Assembly: GCA_904846145.1 (NCBI GenBank)
Contig: CAJGZL010000001.1
Span: forward strand, 1,364,001 to 1,428,000
Length of the DNA stretch: 64,000 nucleotides
From: Psychrobacter immobilis
GTDB lineage: Bacteria; Pseudomonadota; Gammaproteobacteria; Pseudomonadales; Moraxellaceae
Reading direction: 5' to 3'
Below the pieces are notes generated by a model that saw only the letters and a program-made list of their open reading frames with translations, was not told the origin of the DNA and made no database searches. The position numbers and the translations under genes were made by a program. Shown here piece by piece: positions 47,428 through 56,034 of the stretch. Each line of letters opens with the position of its first letter. The first letter of the stretch is position 1.

Positions 47428-48381
47428 TTAGCTCTGCTCCGCTAAAGCAATCTTTAGCGTTGGCTGCTCAAACTCGTAACCAGCATCAAGTAGCGCTTGC
47501 GGCAATACCTTTTGCCCATCAATCAAAAGCGTCGACATTTCACCAAACATCAGCTTAAGCAAGAACTCAGGTAAAGTAAAGATAGTCGGGCGATGTAGCC
47601 ATGCACCGACGTCTTTGGTAAATTTATGATTAGTCACAGGATTAGGCGCAGTCAAGTTATAGACTAGCGCTGGTGTATCGCTCGTCGTGCTGAGCGTATT
47701 ATTATGCGTTTCAATCTTATCAGCTAAATGCTGTTCAATAATAAAGATAGCAGCCCCTACCCAATCGTCACGGCTGACCCAGCTCATGATTTGCTGGCCA
47801 TCGCCTAACTGACCGCCTACCCCAAATTTAAATGGCGTCAATAATTTGCCGAGCATACCGCCTGAAGGATGGATTACTACACCAGTACGTACAATAGCGA
47901 CAGGGACGCCATATTCAGTAGCCTTTAATGCTAGCTGCTCCCAGTCCTCACATAAACGATGCGAAAAATCAGTCTCAAAGCCACTGCTCTCAGTCAACGG
48001 TTTATCGCCTTGTGTACCATACCAGCCAATCGCCGAACCACTGAGCAGCAGCTTAGGCTTATTAGGCGTACGCGCGATAAAGGCGAGTAGCGACTCTGTA
48101 GGCTTGATACGGCTGGCAAGTAGTGCCTCTTTACGCTCATCGCTCCAACGCGAGTCGGCAATCCCCGCTCCCGCTAAGTTCATTATCACATCATAGCGGT
48201 TATCGGTTTTTGCCAGCTCATCATAGGTCATCAGGCTAACAGTATCAGGATGCGCTTGACTCGTATCGCGAGTCAGCCAAGTGATAGCGACCTCTTTACC
48301 CGTTTGGTAATAACGTTTGATAATCTCATCACTAAATGCGCTACCCAAAAATCCTGTACCACCACTGATCAAAATATTCAT
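47428..48381 (-). CDS. yfcH: TIGR01777-type NAD-dependent epimerase (YfcH/SDR39U1)
   Basis: The 317-aa extended SDR has the Rossmann motif GGTGFLGSAF, the family signature NLAGAGIADSRWSDERK and SGSAIGWYGTQGD, with the DUF1731 tail (LPQALLDAGYEF) at the end. The enzyme reaction is unknown. GAGGGA precedes the ATG. It sits between small membrane protein genes; members of this family recur next to desaturase and DCC genes in stress- or light-responsive clusters of other bacteria (from memory). Confidence 0.88.
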   Translation of the reverse strand: MNILISGGTGFLGSAFSDEIIKRYYQTGKEVAITWLTRDTSQAHPDTVSLMTYDELAKTDNRYDVIMNLAGAGIADSRWSDERKEALLASRIKPTESLLAFIARTPNKPKLLLSGSAIGWYGTQGDKPLTESSGFETDFSHRLCEDWEQLALKATEYGVPVAIVRTGVVIHPSGGMLGKLLTPFKFGVGGQLGDGQQIMSWVSRDDWVGAAIFIIEQHLADKIETHNNTLSTTSDTPALVYNLTAPNPVTNHKFTKDVGAWLHRPTIFTLPEFLLKLMFGEMSTLLIDGQKVLPQALLDAGYEFEQPTLKIALAEQS

Positions 48382-48412
48382 TGCAACATCCCTCTTTTAT
48401 TGGCGTAAAAAG

Positions 48413-48922
48413 CTATTCAACTGATTGGTTATCTAAGGTTATAAAGTCTTGATAAATATCGTCGCCCTTTTTCACTGGATTGTCAAAACGCGTTGTACAG
48501 GCTTTTGGTAAGGCTGCGAGACTGGCGATAACTAAATTGACACCGCCAAATAGACCTATAGTTAGCATGGCAACGGATAATATACCGACTTCCTCTACGC
48601 TACCAATGCCCAAATATATAATTATGGCAGCGATATAGAGCGCTGAGATAACAAAGCCAATTAGAAATACTGTGCGAGTACTGTGTGCATCACCCTGCCA
48701 TATTTGTTTATTAGCAATAACCATACCCGCTAATAATGCAGGAATAAGTCCTAATAATCCGACGTGTAACAATGGATGTAAGCCGATCTGCGCAAAATTA
48801 GCCTCTCTAAATATAATTAATAGAATCAGCTGCACAATCAATCCACCAATGATACTACTAAGCCCTGTAAACATCGTAATCACCTGTAAATAGGGGTAGC
48901 GTTCTGCTTTATTATTTTTCAT
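48413..48922 (-). CDS. Small four-helix membrane protein, paralogue 3
   Basis: The start is ATG 48922 with AGGA upstream; a GTG at 48952 would lie inside a palindrome. The 169-aa product has helices near 14-38, 43-64, 77-97 and 112-135. It is the most divergent of the four paralogues: SSIIGG replaces GGAIGG, with GLIPALLAGMV and GGVNLVIASLAALPK. It precedes the epimerase by 31 bp and is probably co-transcribed with it. Confidence 0.68.
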   Translation of the reverse strand: MKNNKAERYPYLQVITMFTGLSSIIGGLIVQLILLIIFREANFAQIGLHPLLHVGLLGLIPALLAGMVIANKQIWQGDAHSTRTVFLIGFVISALYIAAIIIYLGIGSVEEVGILSVAMLTIGLFGGVNLVIASLAALPKACTTRFDNPVKKGDDIYQDFITLDNQSVE

Positions 48923-48938
48923 TTTACATATCCTACAA

Positions 48939-48960
48939 AAGTGAGTATTCACTTAGTATA
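48939..48960 (-). promoter_or_regulatory. Perfect palindrome next to a -10 box (operator-like)
   Basis: AAGTGA-GTAT-TCACTT (48939-48954) is a perfect 6+4+6 inverted repeat of TetR-operator type. It lies immediately downstream of TATACT (48955-48960 on the minus strand), so a bound repressor would block this promoter. It differs from the 18-bp motif shared by the neighbouring genes. Confidence 0.5.
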
Positions 48961-49030
48961 GGACTAGCATTGGTGCAAACTATGGATATGTTATGGAGAG
49001 TTGATGAATAGGTTTTTCAAGAGTATTAAG

Positions 49031-49495
49031 TTATGGTCTTGGCAAAGCAAATAGTCCTGTTAATATAGCGCTGACGACTCCTATTAATGTTATAAAGATC
49101 ACACCCTCTATATCATTTGCTATAGATGTAGCAACAACTGTAGTTGTACATGCACCAATGATAGCTGACCATAATAATCCTTTAGCATTGCGATGCAGCT
49201 TAAAGCTGGCTATCAAAAAACCTGCTAAAGTTGCTGGAATGACACCAAATACAAAGCCAAGAAACAGTCCTGCAAAAATAAGGTAAAAGTCATCTAGTGC
49301 AAATGATTCAATTAAAACAAGACTCATTAAGAAAGCTCCACCGATAGGACCACCAAACAATAAATACATAACTATCACTTTACCAGTAGGATAATTACTT
49401 TCTACTACTATCGTTTCATTCAATTCAAACTCTTCTTCAGGCAACTGAATAGCCGCTGCGGTAGTAGCATTTTTCTTTATATCGTTGGATAACAT
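49031..49495 (-). CDS. Small four-helix membrane protein, paralogue 4
   Basis: The 154-aa protein has an acidic N-terminal 35 residues, then helices at about 40-62, 70-97, 106-124 and 131-150. Family marks are GGPIGG in helix 1, GVIPATLAGFL at the end of helix 2 and VSAILTGLFALPR at the C terminus. AGGAGCC precedes the ATG. The promoter holds the shared motif (site C), and the regulator gene lies directly upstream on the same strand. Confidence 0.74.
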   Translation of the reverse strand: MLSNDIKKNATTAAAIQLPEEEFELNETIVVESNYPTGKVIVMYLLFGGPIGGAFLMSLVLIESFALDDFYLIFAGLFLGFVFGVIPATLAGFLIASFKLHRNAKGLLWSAIIGACTTTVVATSIANDIEGVIFITLIGVVSAILTGLFALPRP

Positions 49496-49553
49496 AAGAG
49501 GCTCCTAATACTTCTAAAATTAGTCTCATACAGCACTAGATTAATTATATTTA

Positions 49554-49571
49554 TTTCTGTCAAAAGTGAAA
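49554..49571 (-). promoter_or_regulatory. Shared 18-bp motif, site C
   Basis: The plus-strand sequence is TTTCTGTCAAAAGTGAAA. The minus-strand TTGACA is 17 bp from TCTAGT, about 60 bp before the start of the gene at 49495. Confidence 0.72.
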
Positions 49572-49602
49572 CACACAGCTAAATTTTTATTTTTTATAGC
49601 TA

Positions 49603-50121
49603 TTATCCTAGGAACTTTTTCACACTAGCGCCTAGTTTCAATACCTTTTTTAGCGCGCTTGTCGGCAGTCTCAACATCTCTGACGACCAAGTCGTGACGG
49701 TCTCTACAAACTCTTGTGTCTCTTTGATACGTGCTTTAACTTCACTATTCTCATATTCAAACTCAGGACTGTCCATTAGCTCTTGTAAGAAATGAACGGT
49801 TGGATCAAGTTCACGCTTTTGACGCTCAACCACTACGATACGTGCCAGCTCCCATACATCAGTATTAGTAGTGAAATGATCACGACGATCACCTAATACT
49901 GACACCTTTTGTACGAGTCCCCAATTTTGCAACTCTTTGATGCTAGTGGACACATTTGAGCGAGCCACACCAAGGGTTTCAGTGATTTCTTCAGCATCTA
50001 ATGGCTTACCGATAATGTATAACAAGGCATGAATCTGTGACATCGTACGATTGACGCCCCACTTCGAGCCCATTTCGCCCCAATGTAAAACGAACTTTTC
50101 GGTAACTGGGTTAAGTTTCAT
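49603..50121 (-). CDS. GbsR/MarR family transcriptional regulator
   Basis: The 172-aa protein has a MarR-type winged helix: LLYIIGKPLDAEEITETLGV, recognition helix ARSNVSTSIKELQNW and wing VSVLGDRRDHFTT. The opening FVLHWGEMGSKWGVNRTMSQIHALL is typical of the GbsR group. Its own promoter carries the same 18-bp motif (site D) found at three other promoters here, so autoregulation and control of the downstream cluster are inferred. The ligand is unknown. Confidence 0.88.
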   Translation of the reverse strand: MKLNPVTEKFVLHWGEMGSKWGVNRTMSQIHALLYIIGKPLDAEEITETLGVARSNVSTSIKELQNWGLVQKVSVLGDRRDHFTTNTDVWELARIVVVERQKRELDPTVHFLQELMDSPEFEYENSEVKARIKETQEFVETVTTWSSEMLRLPTSALKKVLKLGASVKKFLG

Positions 50122-50232
50122 AGTAGTACTTACTCTTTATGTATTGGTCTAAGTATTCAACGGGTAGGTACTTATAAATTAATAAAAATATTAATCCATA
50201 AGTACTTAAAACCATCATGCATCTTTCTATTA

Positions 50233-50250
50233 TTTCTGTCAACATTGAAA
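50233..50250 (-). promoter_or_regulatory. Shared 18-bp motif, site D (regulator promoter)
   Basis: The plus-strand sequence is TTTCTGTCAACATTGAAA. The minus-strand TTGACA is 17 bp from CATGAT, about 115 bp before the regulator start. Confidence 0.72.
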
Positions 50251-50287
50251 ATATATTATTTAGATGATTCTACGACTATAGTTTGAG

Positions 50288-50974
50288 TTAGCGGATAATT
50301 TGTCCCGTCAGTGCATCGCTAATTTGACTAGGTCGCTGATAATTTAAAGTTTCACCTGTTAGATAACGTACATTATTAGCAGAGTTATCATTTTTATCTG
50401 CATCTATATTGGTATTTGCGAAATACGCTTGTGCTTGCGCTAACTTCGAAGCTGGCGGCTTGCCTGCGGGGTTACAACTGGTCGATACGACAAAGCCATA
50501 AGGGTTATCTGGCGTGACCATCTGCGCGCAGAGCTGTTGGATAAGCGGATGAGCGATCACTCGCACCGCAACGCTATTATGAATACCGGTAATCCAAGAC
50601 GGAATAGTCACCTCAAGCGATTCAGGTAACGGCAGTAGCCAAGTTTGCGCCTGCTGGGTTTGAATATTTTGTGCTTGAATACACAAAGGCTGCTGCCAAC
50701 TATCCGTTACGCTTTGACACTGCTTAGCATTTAAGGATGTTAATAATGGCGCAATCCGCTCTATATTATCAGTGATTATGATCATGCCCTTCTCTAATGG
50801 GCGCTGTTTAATCGCTAAAAGCTGCTCTACAGCGGACTCACTAAACGGATCGCAGCCTATACCCCAAACGCTTTCAGTTGGGTAACAAAGCAGCTTACCT
50901 GCTTTTAGCCATCTAGCAGCTTGGCTGATATCGGTCGTAGTATTTGAGTTTGATAGAGGATCAGATGGTTTCAT
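50288..50974 (-). CDS. tsaC: Threonylcarbamoyl-AMP synthase (Sua5/YrdC family)
   Basis: TsaC makes threonylcarbamoyl-AMP for the t6A37 modification of ANN-decoding tRNAs. The 228-aa protein has CYPTESVWGIGCDP at the N terminus, IKQRPLEKGMIIITD, and SVAVRVIAHPL, with VVSTSCNPAGKPP closing the domain. It is followed on the same strand by no close partner; dprA lies 70 bp upstream, the common dprA-tsaC neighbourhood of gammaproteobacteria. Confidence 0.92.
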   Translation of the reverse strand: MKPSDPLSNSNTTTDISQAARWLKAGKLLCYPTESVWGIGCDPFSESAVEQLLAIKQRPLEKGMIIITDNIERIAPLLTSLNAKQCQSVTDSWQQPLCIQAQNIQTQQAQTWLLPLPESLEVTIPSWITGIHNSVAVRVIAHPLIQQLCAQMVTPDNPYGFVVSTSCNPAGKPPASKLAQAQAYFANTNIDADKNDNSANNVRYLTGETLNYQRPSQISDALTGQIIR

Positions 50975-51043
50975 AAGACTTAATACAGGAAAATAGAGAG
51001 TGATAGATGACTTTATAGGATAATAAAGACTAACTTTAAGCTT

Positions 51044-52330
51044 TTATAGGCGTAAATAGCGGCCGCCTTGCTCGTTGATAACCCCTAATAACTCTAGCTC
51101 CATTAGCTGAGCGATGAGCTGAGCGGTGCTTAATTTCGTGGTGACAAGCAGCGCATCTAAGTCCTGTCCATGCCAATCTAGCTGCTCATAAACGTCAGTT
51201 AAATGCTCAGGAATGGTCACTTTCATTTTGATAGTAGTACTGGCACTCCTATCGGCACTTTTGCCATTACTAGCCTCAGCAATACTATCTAGCTGAATCT
51301 TAGTGCTCTGCTTACTAGTAGATTTAGAAGTTTTAGCTTTAGAAGAGAAACCTACTGCTTGCTTAGCATTATCTGCCTTAGAGTGGTCTGACCTAGAGTA
51401 CCCTGCTGGAATAGTGAGCTGCGCATCGACATCATCAAGCACTTGCTCAGGATGATAAATCAATGTTGCGCCTTCGCGAATCAGATGCAGACAGCCTGTC
51501 GCATTATTATTATCGATATGACTGGGGATAGCAAAGACTTGCTTGCCTTGCTCGGAGGTCAATCTTGCTGTGATCAGCGAGCCGCTTTTTATAGTCGCCT
51601 CGGTGACAATAGTGGCTAGACTGAGACCTGCAACTAAGCGGTTGCGCCGCGGAAAAGTATGCTTATGCGGAAGAGTGTGCGGGAGTAGCTCACTAACGAG
51701 ACAGCCGCCTTGCTCTATGATTTGGGTGAATAGCTGCTCATGATGAGTAGGATAGCAGACGTCAATACCTGTACCCATCACACCGATAGTTCGCCCTTGA
51801 TGCTCGACATGAGCTTGTGTCAGCGCCCCTAGATGCGCGCATTTATCTACTCCTACTGCCAAGCCACTAGTAATCACGTAGCCGACTTGAGCTAGATACT
51901 GCGCCATATCAAAAGTAGTCTTTTGTGCATGAGGGGTCGGCTTACGACTACCGACCATAGCTATCTGTGCTTGTTGCAGGCGCGCACTATTGCCGCGACA
52001 GAATAGTAGTGGCGGCGGATCGTAGATCTGTAATAACTGAGTAGGATATGCTGGCTGATCGGCGAAGAGTATCTGATACTTACCACTATCTAGCGCTATT
52101 ACAATCTTATCAATACTAGCGATAGTTTGTTCAGGCTCTTCATGACGTGCCAGATGGGTCTGGTGAATACCTAACTCTCGCCAAGCGCTTAGCGTCGCAG
52201 ACCATGCTTGCTGTGCGCCGCCAAAATAACTAATTAGCTTATGAAAAGCCTTTAATGACGCATTCACCTCATACCACAGCGCTACTGTTGCGCGCTGATC
52301 TGCTGACAAGGTGGGCTTAGATGCCGTCAT
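51044..52330 (-). CDS. dprA: DNA processing protein DprA
   Basis: DprA loads RecA on incoming single-stranded DNA during natural transformation. The 428-aa protein has the DprA Rossmann core: GSRKPTPHAQ, SGLAVGVDKCAHLGAL, GTGIDVCYP and FPRRNRLVAGLS. A Ser/Lys-rich linker (about residues 315-350) leads to the C-terminal winged helix (LDWHGQDLDALL). With comM at 26 kb it suggests competence genes are present in this organism. Confidence 0.94.
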   Translation of the reverse strand: MTASKPTLSADQRATVALWYEVNASLKAFHKLISYFGGAQQAWSATLSAWRELGIHQTHLARHEEPEQTIASIDKIVIALDSGKYQILFADQPAYPTQLLQIYDPPPLLFCRGNSARLQQAQIAMVGSRKPTPHAQKTTFDMAQYLAQVGYVITSGLAVGVDKCAHLGALTQAHVEHQGRTIGVMGTGIDVCYPTHHEQLFTQIIEQGGCLVSELLPHTLPHKHTFPRRNRLVAGLSLATIVTEATIKSGSLITARLTSEQGKQVFAIPSHIDNNNATGCLHLIREGATLIYHPEQVLDDVDAQLTIPAGYSRSDHSKADNAKQAVGFSSKAKTSKSTSKQSTKIQLDSIAEASNGKSADRSASTTIKMKVTIPEHLTDVYEQLDWHGQDLDALLVTTKLSTAQLIAQLMELELLGVINEQGGRYLRL

Positions 52331-52428
52331 AATTCTTAGCTCTTAGTTAACCTGACTTTTAGTTACTATTATTTTTAGTTACTCAGACTTTTAATTCATT
52401 GCATAACGACTGCAACTATCCTTAATCA

Positions 52429-53526
52429 CTACAGATACGGCGGTGGTAGCAATTGATCCCCTACCCCTAATGGCAGCTCTGAGCTTAGAACATAAGCATA
52501 GCTAATATCGGCAAAAGTGTTGAATACCATGACCATACCGCTAGGCTCGCTTGGCAAGCGTACTGGAGTGTCGTTATCGATAGTATCGCGTACTAGTGGC
52601 CCTTTTTGATAGACGGTTAATACATCGCCAGGTTTTGCGCCTTGTGTGCTCCCTAAATTAATGGCAACCACGCTACCACGAGCCGCTGAGCTAATAGAGT
52701 CCATGACTCTGATAATCATACCACCGCGCGTGACCGTTGCAGGTTCAGGATAGAATACTGGCGCGATGTTATTATTAAGCTCGACGAATACTCGATCTCC
52801 TTCACGGACTTCTTTGCCATAGCTGGCTGTCAGCTGAATACTAGAGACGCCCTCTGTGGTAGAACTGGTCACCAATCCTGTCGCTACTTGAGTCACCTCT
52901 AAGCCGATGACTCTTAGGGTTTTTGGATCAGTATATAACTCGCCCTCACGGTAAACCCCATAAGTCTGACCGACAATAAGCGGTATTCCTTTGGCATAAA
53001 TCTTATCACCGCTAGCAGTGATAAGATTACGGTTTTTTGAGGCCAATACATAGGGTGTGCTGTTAAAGTCTTGTGGATTGACGATTACGGTTTTGTCGAG
53101 CCATTGCTTAATAGCAGAGAGTGGAATAGCAGGAATGCTGTTGGCAACTGAGGTCACAGTGACTGCATTGCTCACTGCCACACCGCTCATTTGCTTTTCA
53201 ATCCCTGCACAGCCCTCACCGGTATCGACACCGATCAAGGTTTTACCTTTGATAATACATAAAATAAGCACGTCATTAGGATAGATAAGATTAGGGTTCT
53301 TTATTTGCTTATTAGTTGCCCAAATCTCTTTCCAGCGCCATGGGCTGTCCAGATAGCGACCTGAGATATCCCATAAAGTATCGCCTTTTTTGACGATATA
53401 TCGATTGGGAGCATCAGCTTTGATAGTAGGCGCTGGATTATTGGCATACGCGTTGCCCACTAATAGCGCACTACTAAAGGTGGTCATCAATAGCGCTTTT
53501 GCTAAACCGTTAAAGCTTATTTTCAT
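52429..53526 (-). CDS. LysM peptidoglycan-binding exported protein
   Basis: The start is ATG 53526, giving a signal peptide (MKISFNGLAKALLM.. ending in NAYA). A LysM domain follows at about residues 42-90 (YIVKKGDTLWDISGRYLDSPWRWKEIW.. NPNLIYPNDVL). The remaining 270 residues have a beta-rich, unrecognised fold. The product is 365 aa. Proteins of this type precede dprA in many gammaproteobacteria; a peptidoglycan-related role is inferred. Confidence 0.86.
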   Translation of the reverse strand: MKISFNGLAKALLMTTFSSALLVGNAYANNPAPTIKADAPNRYIVKKGDTLWDISGRYLDSPWRWKEIWATNKQIKNPNLIYPNDVLILCIIKGKTLIGVDTGEGCAGIEKQMSGVAVSNAVTVTSVANSIPAIPLSAIKQWLDKTVIVNPQDFNSTPYVLASKNRNLITASGDKIYAKGIPLIVGQTYGVYREGELYTDPKTLRVIGLEVTQVATGLVTSSTTEGVSSIQLTASYGKEVREGDRVFVELNNNIAPVFYPEPATVTRGGMIIRVMDSISSAARGSVVAINLGSTQGAKPGDVLTVYQKGPLVRDTIDNDTPVRLPSEPSGMVMVFNTFADISYAYVLSSELPLGVGDQLLPPPYL

Positions 53527-53870
53527 TATTATATCCATAAGAGTTAAGGTATAGCGCTCAAACAATAGACGCTATGTTAATGGCTCTATTAAAGCTAAAA
53601 TTTTGGCTTAAGTTTAATAGTAAGTTACTAAGCTTAACACGACTGTAATTTAACTGTACCATAGCATAATATTAGTAATTTTTTATAGAAAAATTATAAG
53701 TTGATAAATGTAACTAACCATAATAAAAACAAACAATTTAGTATGTTTCACATGAAACACTTGGTTGCTATGATAAAGCCTATATAATTCTTTAGAAGCT
53801 GAAATATTAAAGGTGTATTCTAAGGCTCATTAAATAGTCAACACGCCCTAATATTTTAGCTAAACAATCA
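53527..53870. other. Gap between thrC and the LysM gene
   Basis: This 344-bp AT-rich gap holds no gene. It includes a parS-like palindrome at 53744-53759 and TCAACACGCCCTA at 53838-53850, the exact inverse of a sequence at 58773-58785. Confidence 0.55.
53744..53759. promoter_or_regulatory. parS-like palindrome 2
   Basis: TGTTTCACATGAAACA, identical to site 1, in an intergenic region. Confidence 0.75.
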
Positions 53871-55292
53871 CTAAGCAGGATTAGCAGTAACTTGCTGACG
53901 AATTTGCTCAGCGACTAGCTCGGCCTTATTATCTAAGATAACGACATGCTGCTCCAAACCCTCTAATCCTTCGGTATGCTTAGGACGAGCAATATTGATA
54001 GGGCCGATTGCCTCGACGATCGTCTCTGCAAACTTAACAGGTAGAGCGGTTTCAGCGCAGACGATAACCTCGCCTGCTTGCTGCAATTCTTTTGCGACTT
54101 TGATACCGTCAGCCGTATGCGGGTCAACCAGCTCACCGTGTTGCTCATATAACGCTTTAATCGTTTGCAAACGGTCGCTATGAGTCGATTTACCAGCGGC
54201 AAAGCCATAGCGCGAATTTACTGCTTCCATTAGCTCTGCTAAATCAAAACCTTGACCTGATTTCACGCCTTCAAATAATTCATGTACACGAGCGCTATCT
54301 TTATCGAGCAATAAATAGACAAAGCGCTCAAAGTTAGACGCTTTAGAGATGTCCATTGAAGGGCTTGAGGTCACATAAGTTTTGTCCGTAGCGCGTGGCT
54401 GATAGGCGCCTTGATTAAAGAAATCATTAAGTACGTCATTCTCATTGGTCGCGACGATTAAACGTCCAATAGGCAGACCCATCTCACGGGCAATATGACC
54501 TGCACAGATATTACCGAAGTTACCAGATGGTACGCTAAAGCTAACTTGTTCATTATTGCTATCAGTTACCGCAAAGTAAGCCTTAAAGTAATAAACAATC
54601 TGCGCCAGTATCCGACCCCAGTTAATAGAGTTGACTGTACCTAAGTTGTAAGCGGCTTTAAACTCAGCATCTTGTTGCAGCGCTTTGACGATATCTTGGC
54701 AATCATCAAACATGCCGTCGATGGCGATATTATGGATATTAGCATCGGTCAAGCTATACATCTGCGCGCGCTGAAACTCGCTCATCTTGCCATGCGGCGA
54801 GAGCATAAAGACTTCGATGTTATCTTTACCCCGTAGCGCATATTCGGCCGCACTACCCGTATCGCCGCTAGTCGCGCCAATGATAGTAATACGCGCTTCT
54901 TGACGCTTAAGCACATACTCAAAAGCATTACCCAAGAATTGCATGGCGACATCTTTAAAGGCGAGCGTTGGGCCATTGGATAAGCCTAAAATATACAAGT
55001 CATCTTCAAGCTTACGCACAGGAACGATCTCAGCATCACCGAATACTTCAGCAGTATAAGTACGCTCGATAATATCTTTTAGATCTGCATAAGGAATATC
55101 AGTGGCAAAGCGCTGCATAATGGCTAATGCTAACTCAGGATAACTCAGTGAGCGCCATTCTTGTAAAGTAGCCTCATTAACATTTGGATAATGCTCAGGC
55201 AACATCAAGCCACCATCAGGAGCTAGCCCCATTAATAACACATCACTAAAATCCATCGGCTTGGTCTGACCACGGGTACTGATATATTTCAT
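53871..55292 (-). CDS. thrC: Threonine synthase
   Basis: ThrC converts O-phosphohomoserine to threonine with PLP. The 473-aa protein starts MKYISTRG and has the PLP lysine in NGPTLAFKDVAMQF, the phosphate-binding loop ATSGDTGSAA, and SVPSGNFGNICAGH. AGGACAAAAC precedes the ATG. No hom gene is adjacent within the window. Confidence 0.96.
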   Translation of the reverse strand: MKYISTRGQTKPMDFSDVLLMGLAPDGGLMLPEHYPNVNEATLQEWRSLSYPELALAIMQRFATDIPYADLKDIIERTYTAEVFGDAEIVPVRKLEDDLYILGLSNGPTLAFKDVAMQFLGNAFEYVLKRQEARITIIGATSGDTGSAAEYALRGKDNIEVFMLSPHGKMSEFQRAQMYSLTDANIHNIAIDGMFDDCQDIVKALQQDAEFKAAYNLGTVNSINWGRILAQIVYYFKAYFAVTDSNNEQVSFSVPSGNFGNICAGHIAREMGLPIGRLIVATNENDVLNDFFNQGAYQPRATDKTYVTSSPSMDISKASNFERFVYLLLDKDSARVHELFEGVKSGQGFDLAELMEAVNSRYGFAAGKSTHSDRLQTIKALYEQHGELVDPHTADGIKVAKELQQAGEVIVCAETALPVKFAETIVEAIGPINIARPKHTEGLEGLEQHVVILDNKAELVAEQIRQQVTANPA

Positions 55293-55458
55293 GTTTTGTC
55301 CTGTCTTTGATCGTTTTTAAATATGAGATTGTGAAATTTGTATTGGTCGTAGGCTAATGCTTTCAGCCCAGCTAATAACTTTGCTAAATCAAGATGCTGG
55401 TTTAAAAACCCAGCCTACGTAATGTTAACTAACCAAATCACAAGGCAACCTATGCAAC

Positions 55459-56025
55459 TTAAAACCAGCTATCTACAATCTTTTCCCACTCTTCTTTTAT
55501 TGGTTTTGCAGGGAAAGGTATGTTTATCTCCTCACCTCTATCATAATACTCTTTACTAATTTCTGAATTGAGTTGTTTAAAAACCTGTATAAAACTGTCT
55601 CTGTCAAAAATCACTTTAGGAATACCTATAAACCATTCGACTGCTTCAGCATTTTGTTTTTCTATGTCATCAATTAAAGCACCAAATCTTTCCCAATAGA
55701 CAAATTTTTCGTCGTAGCGCTGTTCGACAACTCTAACAGTGCAATCCAAATCCATGTCATCAGGGCAGGTTAGAATAGGAACATAGGTAACTGATCTATT
55801 CTCTGGCAAACCCAAGTATTGCCAGACAGCTTCCGTCTCTGCATGATCGTATAAATCTAAAGCGATTGATAAGCTGCTATCACTAAACTCATCATAAGGT
55901 TTACTATGGTTGTCAGTATATTGAGCAAGCCATTCATTAATAGCTATATAATCAATAGCAAACGTAGAATAAAAAATTTCAGGACGCCATTTATTCTGCA
56001 CGGTTATAACTGAAAGCTTATTCAT
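55459..56025 (-). CDS. Hypothetical protein, acidic soluble
   Basis: The 188-aa acidic protein is rich in Trp, Tyr, Asp and Glu (YDHAETEAVWQYLG, FVYWERFGALIDDIEKQ) with no signal peptide or helix in the membrane. Its style resembles immunity-type proteins but no toxin is adjacent. It begins 9 bases after the rsmB stop on the same strand and may be co-transcribed. The family is not recognised. Confidence 0.6.
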   Translation of the reverse strand: MNKLSVITVQNKWRPEIFYSTFAIDYIAINEWLAQYTDNHSKPYDEFSDSSLSIALDLYDHAETEAVWQYLGLPENRSVTYVPILTCPDDMDLDCTVRVVEQRYDEKFVYWERFGALIDDIEKQNAEAVEWFIGIPKVIFDRDSFIQVFKQLNSEISKEYYDRGEEINIPFPAKPIKEEWEKIVDSWF

Positions 56026-56034
56026 CTAATTATC

